Shown: positions 33,036 to 39,798 of the stretch, in pieces
Numbering within the stretch: the first letter of the stretch is position 1
Layout: each line of letters opens with the position of its first letter
Program-made: the position numbers and the translations under genes
DNA from: an uncultured Holophagaceae bacterium
GTDB lineage: Bacteria > Acidobacteriota > Holophagae > Holophagales > Holophagaceae
DNA: 39,798 nucleotides
Direction: 5' to 3'
Assembly: GCA_903884655.1 (NCBI GenBank)
Contig: CAISFO010000032.1
Coordinates: 1-39,798, forward strand
Notes under the pieces: model-generated
The model's database searches: none
What the model saw: only the letters and a program-made list of their open reading frames with translations
Told to the model about the DNA's origin: nothing

Positions 33036-34157
33036 ATGCTGCCTCATATCCCCATCCTGGAGGACCGGCCCTGGCGCGTGCTGGGCCTGATGTCGGGCAC
33101 CAGTGCGGATGGCGTGGACGCAGTCCTTATCGAGGTGGACCCGCAGGCCTTCGACAGCGGCCGACCCTTCCGCCGGTGCCTGGGGCACCATGCGGTGGCC
33201 TATCCTGCGCCCCTGCGGGGCCAGGTGCTCGCTGCCGCCTCGAATCAGCTGGATCCGGCCGGACTCTGCATTCTCCAGCGCAGCCTGGGGGATCACCACG
33301 CCCTGGCGGCGAAGGCCCTCTGCGAGGCCCTGGGGACCGTTCCTGACCTCGCCGCCCTGCATGGCCAGACGGTCCAGCACCATCCACTCCAGGGTGCCAG
33401 CCTGCAGCTGGCGGACCCCTATGTGTTGGTCGAGGCCCTGGGTTGTCCCGTGGTCTGGGATCTTCGGCGCCGGGACCTCGCCGTGGGCGGCCAGGGTGCA
33501 CCGCTGGTGCCGCTGCCCGAGCGCTGGCTACACGGGGCGCAACCCTGGCTCGCCCTCAACCTGGGTGGCATCGCCAACCTGGCGTTCTGGGATGGACAGT
33601 CCCTGCGGGCCTGGGACACGGGACCCGGCATGTCCCTGCTGGACCTGGCGGCCCAGCGGTGGCTGGATTGCAGCTTCGATCCAGAGGGTGGCGCCGCGGG
33701 AGGCAGCGTCTCGGATCCGCTCCTGACCCAGTGGCTAGGACATCCCTATTTCCTGCTCCCCCCGCCGAAATCCACGGGCCGGGAGATGTTCGGCAGGGCC
33801 TGGTTCGAACAGGAGCTTTCTGCCCTGGAATCCCTGCCCTTGCCGGATCGCCTGGCCACCCTGGCCGCCTTCACCGCCGCTTCCATCGCCAGCGAAGCCC
33901 AGCGTCTGGGGATCTTGCCAGCAGGCTTAGAGGGACTGGTCAGCGGAGGCGGTGCCCGCCACCAGAGGGTCCGCGCCGAGCTGGCCTCGCGGTTCGCGGT
34001 GGCGCTCGAGGATGACACCGGTTTCCCTCCCGGCGCCCGGGAGGCCATCAGCTGGGCCCTGCTCGGGGCCGCCTGTGCCCTGGGCCTGCCCGGCAACCTG
34101 CCGGAAGTGACGGGAGCTTCCAGGCCCGTGGTGCTGGGGAGCTGGGTGTGGCCATGA
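33036..34157 (+). CDS. anmK: Anhydro-N-acetylmuramic acid kinase
   Basis: AnmK phosphorylates and opens 1,6-anhydro-MurNAc released in peptidoglycan turnover, giving MurNAc-6-P. The 373-aa protein has GLMSGTSADGVD (17-28), the family signature, then ALHGQTVQHHP, WDLRRRDLAVGGQGAPLVPL, LNLGGIANLAFW, AWDTGPG and, near the C-terminus, LVSGGGARH. The start (ATG 33036) has no strong ribosome site but puts the MSGTS motif at a usual distance. The next gene, a transglutaminase-like membrane protein, overlaps its stop by 4 nt. Confidence 0.94.
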   Translation: MLPHIPILEDRPWRVLGLMSGTSADGVDAVLIEVDPQAFDSGRPFRRCLGHHAVAYPAPLRGQVLAAASNQLDPAGLCILQRSLGDHHALAAKALCEALGTVPDLAALHGQTVQHHPLQGASLQLADPYVLVEALGCPVVWDLRRRDLAVGGQGAPLVPLPERWLHGAQPWLALNLGGIANLAFWDGQSLRAWDTGPGMSLLDLAAQRWLDCSFDPEGGAAGGSVSDPLLTQWLGHPYFLLPPPKSTGREMFGRAWFEQELSALESLPLPDRLATLAAFTAASIASEAQRLGILPAGLEGLVSGGGARHQRVRAELASRFAVALEDDTGFPPGAREAISWALLGAACALGLPGNLPEVTGASRPVVLGSWVWP

Positions 34158-36118
34158 AGTGGGGCCGCTGGATCGACCACCTGCCCCTCTGGCTCGCGTT
34201 CGGCGCCACTCTGTCCACCGGCATCTACGACCCGGGTGAATTGTGGGTCATGGTCGTGCCCCTGGTGGCGGCCCTGGTGGTGGAACTCTTCGCCTGGGAC
34301 CTGGGCCGGTTCCACCGCTGGCTGGAAATCGGGGCGCTGGTCTTCTTCCTGGCCGAACTGGCCCGGGGCCGCGGCCTGTTCACGGCGGCCATCCATACCC
34401 TGTTCATGCTGGCGGGGGTCAGGCTGATCCTGCCCCGGGAGTCGGCCCACCGGCGCCAGCTCCTGCTGATGGGCTTCATGCTCTTCCTGACCACAGCCAT
34501 GGGCACCACCGATATCGCCTTCCTGGTCTGGATGCTGGCCTGGTTCTGCGCCGCCACCCTGGTGCTGCTGCAACTCAGCTGGGAGCCTTCCGCCGCGCTG
34601 CGCCAGGGCGCCCTGGCCCGGCCACCCTATGCCCAGGTCCCCGGCTGGGTGGGGATGGCCCTGCTCTTCGGCACGGGCGTCTTCCTCATCCTGCCTCGCC
34701 TGAACCTGGGCCTGCGCCCGGGCCTGCTCCTCGGAGGCACGCGGACGCTCGGACAGGCGGGCCTGGGTGACCGCCTGGACCTGTCCGGCGGAGGTCCGAT
34801 CGAGCCCAACCCGGAAGTGGCGGTACGGATCGCGCCTCCTCCAGGCCTCGATCCACGCATGAATCCTCAATGGTCCCGGGGGCTGGAACTCCTGCCCGGG
34901 GTCACCCTGGAAGCCATCCAGGGCCAGCGCTGGGAACCCGCCGACCTCACCCGACCACCCCTCTTCGCGCCCGGATCGCCAGCCTTGCACCGCCGCGCGG
35001 AATTCCTCTTCACGGCGACCCCCCAGGGCATCCTGACCTTGCCTGCGGGGCTGATGGGCCTGGAACCGCCGGATGCCCCCATCACGGCGGGACCAGGCGC
35101 CAGCCGCCGCTGGCGGTTTCCGAGGGCACGCACCATCCCCCTCCAGGTGACCTGGACCACTGCTCCGGTGGACAGCCGCGAACCCCTGCTTTCCTCCCGC
35201 CGCTATGACCTTCTCACCCGGCTGGAGCCGGAGCATGCGTCGGCCCGCCGGGCCAGTCTCCGCTTCGCCCCGGCCATTCTGCCCGTGCCCCAGCTCGCCC
35301 GGGTTCTGGAGACGGCCCTTCGCCAGTTCAAATACACCCTCGACAATCCCTCGGGCAAGGCCGCCAATCCCCTGGAGGATTTTCTGGATCGCACCCAGGC
35401 AGGCCACTGCGAGTACTTCGCCTCGGCCATGGCCTTGATGCTGCGGGCCCGGGGGGTTCCCGCCCGGGTGGTCAACGGCTACCGGCTGGGGCCATGGATC
35501 CCCGAAGGCGGCTACTTCCGGGTGAGCCAGAACGAGGCCCACAGCTGGGTGCAGTACTGGCATGAGGGGCGGTGGTGGACCTCGGATCCGACGCCCCAGG
35601 GTGCAGCAGCCCTGGCGGCAGAAAGCCAGGGGATGCAGGCCCTCGAACGCTGGGCTGATGCCTTCCGTTACCGCTGGGACCGCTATGTGGTGCGGTTCTC
35701 GGATCAGGACCAGCTGGCCGGATTTTCCTGGCTGCAGACCCGGCTCCAGGGCTGGGAGTGGCATTGGAAAGCGCCCTCCAAGACCGTGGAATGGGTCCTG
35801 GGACTCGCCGTGCTCAGCTGGCTGCTGTGGCGAGGCCGGGGCCTATGGCGTCCAGCGCCCGTGGGTCCCGGCCGCGTCGCGGCCCTGCGGCCGCTCCTGA
35901 GGCGCACCCGAGGCTACGTGCCCAGCCAGCCTGGCGATACGGCCCGTTCCTGGTTGCTGCGGCTGGGAACCCTCCGCCCCGAACGGCAGGAAGCGCTGGA
36001 GCAGCTTGCGGACGCCGTGGATGCCCTCGCCTATGGCCCGGGCCACACCGCGGCCGCCACCTTGGCGAAGGCGGAGGCCGCAGCTTGGCGGGGTTGGAAG
36101 CCCGCTACTCCTTCGTAA
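34154..36118 (+). CDS. TgpA-like transmembrane transglutaminase
   Basis: This 654-aa protein has the layout of TgpA/DUF3488-transglutaminase proteins. The N-terminal quarter carries several membrane helices (e.g. LVVELFAWDL onward to GMALLFGTGVFLILPRL). A large periplasmic domain holds the transglutaminase core with Cys-His-Asp candidates C419 (GHCEYFASAMALMLRARG), H463 (NEAHSWVQYW) and D478 (SDPTPQG). A final membrane helix (about WVLGLAVLSWLLW) is followed by a DUF4129-like tail. The family acts at the membrane, but its natural substrate is not established. It overlaps anmK (ATGA) and its 3' end overlaps that of the slipin gene by 14 bp. Confidence 0.88.
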   Translation: MKWGRWIDHLPLWLAFGATLSTGIYDPGELWVMVVPLVAALVVELFAWDLGRFHRWLEIGALVFFLAELARGRGLFTAAIHTLFMLAGVRLILPRESAHRRQLLLMGFMLFLTTAMGTTDIAFLVWMLAWFCAATLVLLQLSWEPSAALRQGALARPPYAQVPGWVGMALLFGTGVFLILPRLNLGLRPGLLLGGTRTLGQAGLGDRLDLSGGGPIEPNPEVAVRIAPPPGLDPRMNPQWSRGLELLPGVTLEAIQGQRWEPADLTRPPLFAPGSPALHRRAEFLFTATPQGILTLPAGLMGLEPPDAPITAGPGASRRWRFPRARTIPLQVTWTTAPVDSREPLLSSRRYDLLTRLEPEHASARRASLRFAPAILPVPQLARVLETALRQFKYTLDNPSGKAANPLEDFLDRTQAGHCEYFASAMALMLRARGVPARVVNGYRLGPWIPEGGYFRVSQNEAHSWVQYWHEGRWWTSDPTPQGAAALAAESQGMQALERWADAFRYRWDRYVVRFSDQDQLAGFSWLQTRLQGWEWHWKAPSKTVEWVLGLAVLSWLLWRGRGLWRPAPVGPGRVAALRPLLRRTRGYVPSQPGDTARSWLLRLGTLRPERQEALEQLADAVDALAYGPGHTAAATLAKAEAAAWRGWKPATPS

Positions 36119-36878
36119 ATTTCTCGAAGGCCTTCATGAGCTCCATGGGCAGGGGGAAGACGATGGTGCTGTTCTTCTCCACGGCGATCTCCGTGAGGGT
36201 CTGCAGGTAGCGCATCTGGATGGCGGTGGGGTTCTGGCTGATCTTGTTGGCGGCTTCCAGCAGCTGGGTCGAGGCCATCAGTTCGCCTTCGGCGGCGATG
36301 ACCTTGGCCCGCTTCTCCCGCTCGGCCTCGGCCTGCTTGCCCATGGCCCGCTGGATCTGCTCAGGCAGATCCACGCTCTTGAGCTCGACGCTGTTCACCT
36401 GCACGCCCCAGGGCTCGGTGGAGCGGTCGATGATCTCCCGCAGCCGCACGCTGAGCTTCTCCCGGTCCGCCAGCAGCTCGTCCAGGCTCACCTCACCCAG
36501 GATGGACCGCAGGGTAGTCTGGGCGATCTGGCTGGTGGCGTAGTAGTAGTTTTCCACGCCCACGATGGCCTGCTTGGGGTCCAGCACCTTGGAGTAGACG
36601 ACCGCACTGACCTTCAGGCTCACGTTGTCGCGGGTGATGATGTCCTGGCTGGGCACCTCCAGGACCGTGGTGCGCAGCGACACGATCACGGCCTTCTGGA
36701 AGGGCCGCCAGATGAAGACCAGGCCGGGTCCCTTGGGGGTGTCGCTCACCTTGCCGAGGGTGAAGACCACGGCCCGTTCGTACTCGTTGATGACCTTGAG
36801 ACAGCTGAGAATCCAGACCACCAGGAAGAGACTGGCTGGCCCAAAACATCCGAGCGAGGACACGAGCAGGTTATCCAT
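36105..36878 (-). CDS. SPFH/band-7 (slipin) membrane protein
   Basis: This 257-aa protein has an N-terminal membrane helix (GPASLFLVVWILSCL) and the SPFH domain: INEYERAVVFTLGKVSD, then GPGLVFIWRPFQKAVIVSLR, TVLEVPSQDIITRDNVSLKV, and LRSILGEVSLDELLADREKL. A coiled, charged segment AMGKQAEAEREKRAKVIAAE follows. This fits slipin (stomatin-like) proteins, oligomeric scaffolds of membrane microdomains. NfeD, a frequent operon partner, is not seen here. The ATG at 36878 has an AGGAG site; the frame runs open to 37046 but that part is antisense or promoter. Its 3' end overlaps that of the convergent transglutaminase gene by 14 bp. Confidence 0.92.
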   Translation of the reverse strand: MDNLLVSSLGCFGPASLFLVVWILSCLKVINEYERAVVFTLGKVSDTPKGPGLVFIWRPFQKAVIVSLRTTVLEVPSQDIITRDNVSLKVSAVVYSKVLDPKQAIVGVENYYYATSQIAQTTLRSILGEVSLDELLADREKLSVRLREIIDRSTEPWGVQVNSVELKSVDLPEQIQRAMGKQAEAEREKRAKVIAAEGELMASTQLLEAANKISQNPTAIQMRYLQTLTEIAVEKNSTIVFPLPMELMKAFEKFTKE

Positions 36879-36989
36879 GGAAGCTCCTGGGGATGCCCCA
36901 TGATGCCACTGCAGGGGAGATAAAAGACAACCTGCTTCTCGGCTATGCTTGGCTGCGGCCCGGGCCCCGGGCCCAGACCGGGAGGTACC

Positions 36990-37603
36990 ATGCGCAAAAC
37001 CACGTTCGTCCTGGCCATGGTGGCAGCGACGGTACTGGGCGCCCAATCGGCACCCATCAACGGGGGCCTCCAGGTGGGGCTGAGCATGCCCACGGGAGAC
37101 TTTGCCGACAGAAGGCCTCCGATGGCACCTTCCTCGGGGCCAACGAGGGTGCGGGCATCCATCTCGGCGGCCACATCGATTTCAACCTGTCCCGCCACCA
37201 CCAGATCCGGCTTGTCGCCAACGCCAACGGCTTTGCGAGCAAGGAACAGCACTACCCGGGCAGGCTCTTCGGCACCACCCGCCAGAACACCTTCGGCGTG
37301 GGCCAGTTCGGGGCAGACTATGTCTTCAATGCCGACTCCCCCAGCCGGGGTGGCTACTTCCTGGTGGGGTTGAACGTGAACCAGGTGAAGGCCACCTCCA
37401 AGGTTTCCTACTCACCGGACATCGAGCTCACCCAGTCCGGACGCGGCGGCTTCCGCATCGGTGGCGGCTACTCCTTCAACCGGGTCTTCAGCCTGGAGGC
37501 CCACCTCAACAGCGTGGCCATGGACAAGAACGGGCCCGATGGCCTGGGCTACGACGCCATCACCTGGCTGGCGGTGAGCGCCGTGTTCCGGTTCGGCCAC
37601 TAG
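36990..37603 (+). pseudogene. Outer-membrane beta-barrel protein gene, frameshifted
   Basis: The gene opens with a good GGAGGT site and a signal peptide, MRKTTFVLAMVAATVLGAQS, then the first barrel strand GGLQVGLSMPTGDFAD in one frame. At about 37107-37114 the coding potential jumps to another frame, reading KASDGTFLGANEGAGIHLGG and onward to the end LAVSAVFRFGH. Restoring one base (for example an A in GACAGAAGG) would give a single protein of about 205 aa. Later strands (HIDFNLSRHHQIRLVANANG, YFLVGLNVNQVK, GGFRIGGGYSFNRVF) show the alternating pattern of an OmpW/porin-like barrel. It could be a decayed gene, a sequencing error, or less probably programmed frameshifting. Confidence 0.7.
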
Positions 37604-37604
37604 G

Positions 37605-38228
37605 TCACTTCCGCACGAAGGGATTGCTCGCCGCCTCTTCCCCGATGGTGGTGGCAGGGCCATGGCCGGGAATGACCAGGGTGCTTCCATCGAGGACGTA
37701 GAGCTCCCGGTGGATGCTCTGTTCCAGCAGGTCCCAATTGCCACCCCAAAGGTCCGTGCGGCCGACGCCGCCGCGGAAGAGCGTGTCCCCGGCCAGCAGC
37801 ACCTTCCCCTTGGCGAAGTCACCCTGGAAGCAGCAGGATCCGGGGGTGTGACCCGGCGTGTGGAGGGTGGTCAGGTCGAGGTGCCGGTCCCCGGCGTTCA
37901 GCTCCACCATCTCGGGCTGCGGGATGGCGGGCATCCCGAACATGCCGGTCTGCTGGGCCAGAGCATCGATGAGGAAGCCATCGTCGCCATGCAGGTGTGC
38001 CGGGCATTGCCAGAGATCCTGCAGCTCGCGGGTGGCACCCACATGATCGAAGTGGGCATGGGTGTGCAGCAAGGCCAGGACCTTGAAGCCGAGGGCTTCG
38101 ACGCGCTTGCGGATTTTCGGGCCATCCCCGCCAGGATCCACCACCACACCGAGGCCCGTGGAAGGTTCCCAGAGCAGGGAACAGTTGCAGCCCAGGGGGC
38201 CGACAGGGAAGGATTCCAGGTTCAGCAT
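37605..38228 (-). CDS. MBL-fold metallo-hydrolase (glyoxalase II-like)
   Basis: This 207-aa protein is a compact metallo-beta-lactamase fold hydrolase of the hydroxyacylglutathione hydrolase-like group. The zinc motif HTHAHFDH (55-62) gives H57, H59, D61 and H62. Further ligands occur in HTPGHTPGS, LLAGDTLF and VIPGHGP. It is shorter than true GloB and lacks its C-terminal substrate domain, so the substrate (a thioester or sulfur compound) is unclear. The ATG at 38228 begins MLNLESFPVGPLGCNCSLLW, the normal N-terminus for this group. Confidence 0.9.
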   Translation of the reverse strand: MLNLESFPVGPLGCNCSLLWEPSTGLGVVVDPGGDGPKIRKRVEALGFKVLALLHTHAHFDHVGATRELQDLWQCPAHLHGDDGFLIDALAQQTGMFGMPAIPQPEMVELNAGDRHLDLTTLHTPGHTPGSCCFQGDFAKGKVLLAGDTLFRGGVGRTDLWGGNWDLLEQSIHRELYVLDGSTLVIPGHGPATTIGEEAASNPFVRK

Positions 38229-38266
38229 GCTTCCAGTGTGACAAGACGAAGGGTAGATTGGGGACC

Positions 38267-38914
38267 ATGATGCCCGAGGCTGCTCCCCGCACTGGCTGGT
38301 TCTCCCCGTGGGATCTGGCCCCCCTGGCCGGCAGTCTGGCGGTGCTGGGCTTCCTGCATGGGATGTTGGCAGGGCTGCCTGATCTCCTGCCCACCCACTT
38401 CGATGCCGTTGGACGGGCCAACTGCTGGACCCCGCATGGCACCTATCTGGTGATGGTCCTCGCCATCCCTGCGATCGGTTGGCTGGTGCTCCTCTGCACG
38501 GGCTGGGCCTTCGCCGGGACTTCCCAGGATCCGGAAGGACGGAAGGCGTCCGCGCTGGCGCCCTTGCGGGGCTGCACCGTCGTGGGCCTGCAGGTCCTGA
38601 TGCTGGCACCCATGGCCGTCGTCCGCCTGGGCAACGCTGGACTCGCGCTCAGCATGGCCAGCTTCCTGCTTCTGATTGGTTTCGGCATCGGGTTGATGGT
38701 CCGCTCCATGAAACAGGCTGGCCAGGAGACCCCCGACGCCGAGTGCTACCGCTGGGGGCTCTTCTACGTTAATCCTGACGATCCGGCCATCTGGGTGCCC
38801 AAACGCCTGGGCCTGGGCTGGACCCTAAACTTTGCCCATGGCCGCAGCTGGGTGATGCTGGGTCTGCTCCTGCTCCCCATCTTCTTGGTGATGTTCTTGA
38901 CCCGTTCCCGTTGA
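38267..38914 (+). CDS. DUF1648/DUF5808-like integral membrane protein
   Basis: This 215-aa membrane protein combines an N-terminal part with PTHFDAVGRANCWTPHG, the pattern of DUF1648 (usually PxHxxxxGxxDxW), and a C-terminal part with FYVNPDDPAIWVPKRLGLGW and TLNFAHG, the pattern of DUF5808. Hydrophobic helices lie at about PLAGSLAVLGFLHGML, GTYLVMVLAIPAIGWLVLL, VVGLQVLMLAPMA, LSMASFLLLIGFGIGLM, and the C-terminal VMLGLLLLPIFLVMFL. Related SdpI-family proteins act in immunity and signalling in Bacillus, but the job of this short form is unknown. A TTG at 38258 is an alternative start. It is followed 10 nt later by a 33-aa peptide gene. Confidence 0.75.
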   Translation: MMPEAAPRTGWFSPWDLAPLAGSLAVLGFLHGMLAGLPDLLPTHFDAVGRANCWTPHGTYLVMVLAIPAIGWLVLLCTGWAFAGTSQDPEGRKASALAPLRGCTVVGLQVLMLAPMAVVRLGNAGLALSMASFLLLIGFGIGLMVRSMKQAGQETPDAECYRWGLFYVNPDDPAIWVPKRLGLGWTLNFAHGRSWVMLGLLLLPIFLVMFLTRSR

Positions 38915-38924
38915 AGGATCGTCC

Positions 38925-39026
38925 ATGCCTGACGAACTCGTCATTTCCCTGATGGTGCTTGGCCCCCTGGCCCTGGTCGCCTTTCTGGTGTTCCAGAAGA
39001 AGGCCAAGCCCAAGGATCCTTCCTGA
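38925..39026 (+). CDS. 33-aa single-helix membrane peptide
   Basis: A short frame MPDELVISLMVLGPLALVAF (first 20 residues) continues LVFQKKAKPKDPS and stops at 39024-39026. It has one hydrophobic helix (about 7-23) and a basic tail (KKAKPK), so it would sit in the inner membrane with the C-terminus in the cytoplasm. AAGGA lies at good distance before its ATG. It lies between the DUF5808-like gene and uvrC, with 10 and 8 nt gaps, and is probably co-transcribed with both. It has no recognisable homology and could be a leader or a small membrane protein. Confidence 0.55.
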   Translation: MPDELVISLMVLGPLALVAFLVFQKKAKPKDPS

Positions 39027-39034
39027 GCCATCAG

Positions 39035-39798
39035 GTGGCGGCCGTCCGCACGAACCTCGAGAAGTCCCCCTTCCTGAAGCGCAAGCTGGGGGACCTGCCC
39101 ACGCGCCCGGGCTGCTACCTCTACCGGGATGAGGGCGGCAACCTGCTCTACGTGGGCAAGGCCAAGGTGCTGCGGAACCGCGTGAAGTCCTACTTCCAAC
39201 AGAAGCGACTGGATGCCAAGACCCGGCGCCTGGTGGCCCGCATCTGGGACGTGGAGCTCATCGTCTGCGAAACGGAGCTGGAGGCCCTGGTCCTTGAGAA
39301 CAACCTCATCAAGGAGCACTTTCCGCCTTTCAACATCCTGTTGCGGGATGACAAGAGCTATCCCTACGTGAAGCTCACCTGGAAGGAGGCCTACCCCAAG
39401 GTCTACGTCACCCGCAAGCTCCGCAAGGACGGCAGCCTCTACTTCGGGCCCTTCTTTCCCGCGAGCACGGCCTACCGCACGGCGGAGCTGGTCTACCGCT
39501 TTTTCCAGATCCGGGACTGCGACATCGACATCGACGGCAAGCGGGGCCGGGCCTGCCTCAAGTACCAGCTGCACCGCTGCACGGCGCCCTGCATTGCCGC
39601 CGTGAGCCAGGAGACCTACCGGGAGCAGGCCAAGGAGGCGCGACTCTTCCTGGAGGGCAAGCGCGATGAGCTGAAAGCGCGGCTGGAGGCGGCCATGTGG
39701 AAGGCCGCCGAGGCCGCCGCCTTCGAACAGGCCGCCGCGCACCGGGACGCCCTGCAGCAGGTGGATGCCTGGTTCACGCGCCAGAAGGCGGCCAGTTC
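39035..39798 (+). CDS. uvrC: Excinuclease ABC subunit C, 5' part (runs off window)
   Basis: UvrC makes both incisions around UvrB-bound DNA lesions in nucleotide excision repair. The visible 254 codons hold the GIY-YIG endonuclease domain (PTRPGCYLYRDEGGNLLYVG, then KAKVLRNRVKSYF) and continue ELEALVLENNLIKEHFPPFN, SYPYVKLTW and the cysteine-containing region GRACLKYQLHRCTAPC. A UVR-type helical segment comes near the end of the window. The GTG at 39035 is the best start in frame, though its ribosome site is weak; a CTG at 39023 is possible. The catalytic half lies beyond the window. Confidence 0.95.
   Translation, partial: MAAVRTNLEKSPFLKRKLGDLPTRPGCYLYRDEGGNLLYVGKAKVLRNRVKSYFQQKRLDAKTRRLVARIWDVELIVCETELEALVLENNLIKEHFPPFNILLRDDKSYPYVKLTWKEAYPKVYVTRKLRKDGSLYFGPFFPASTAYRTAELVYRFFQIRDCDIDIDGKRGRACLKYQLHRCTAPCIAAVSQETYREQAKEARLFLEGKRDELKARLEAAMWKAAEAAAFEQAAAHRDALQQVDAWFTRQKAAS

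Noticed and set aside
33746..35764. Long 672-aa open frame on the minus strand
   Set aside because: It is antisense to anmK and the transglutaminase gene, both well supported.

Overview
The window looks like a chromosomal stretch from a high-GC, Gram-negative, flagellated bacterium. An acidobacterium of the Holophagae/Geothrix type is my best guess. Support comes from a large TonB-dependent receptor with an N-terminal carboxypeptidase-regulatory-like domain (abundant in Acidobacteriota), P-ring and L-ring flagellar genes plus lptE (outer membrane), a two-subunit class I fumarase, a trmFO gene, and a GxxExxY nuclease flanked by repeats. This assignment is inference; there is no rRNA in the window.

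Layout. 0.3-1.65 kb: trmFO (+). 1.7-7.3 kb: a minus-strand flagellar block read flgH-flgI-flgJ-flgM-(104-aa unknown)-flgN-like-flgK-flgL, with a clear FliA (sigma-28) type promoter in front of flgM. 7.3-9.9 kb (-): prmC and the fumarase alpha and beta genes, with an 81-bp imperfect palindrome between prmC and fumarase beta. 10-13.5 kb (-): a PAS protein with a double CxxC tail, holA, lptE, a GxxExxY nuclease bounded by inverted repeats, and hpt. 13.6-15.2 kb (+): an ECF sigma factor, a ZAS-type anti-sigma factor and a Spy-like periplasmic protein. 15.2-17.8 kb (-): RNase J and rsmA. 17.8-25.4 kb (-): a type IV pilus minor-pilin operon fimT-pilV-pilW-pilX-pilY1, visibly poorer in GC than its neighbours and ending in an intrinsic terminator. 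25.6-29.2 kb: priA (-) divergent from tsaD-gatC (+). 29.2-32 kb (-): the TonB-dependent receptor. 32.4-39.8 kb: a small CxxC membrane protein (-), anmK plus a TgpA-like transglutaminase (+), an SPFH/slipin protein (-), a frameshifted outer-membrane barrel gene (+), an MBL hydrolase (-), a DUF1648/DUF5808-like membrane protein, a 33-aa membrane peptide and the 5' part of uvrC (+).

Most interesting points. (1) The GxxExxY gene sits inside a 528-bp cassette whose ends are near-identical 32-33 nt inverted repeats. One arm supplies the start codon and first residues of lptE. (2) A gene-free inverted repeat of similar sequence lies at 8.2 kb. (3) pilY1 carries C9 and C7 homopolymer tracts in its coding strand. 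A one-base change in the C9 tract in either direction would truncate the protein, which recalls phase-variable pilC of Neisseria. (4) A sigma-28 promoter overlaps the flgJ stop codon. (5) The outer-membrane barrel gene at 37 kb is broken by a single-base frameshift. The rest of the window is mostly conserved housekeeping genes.
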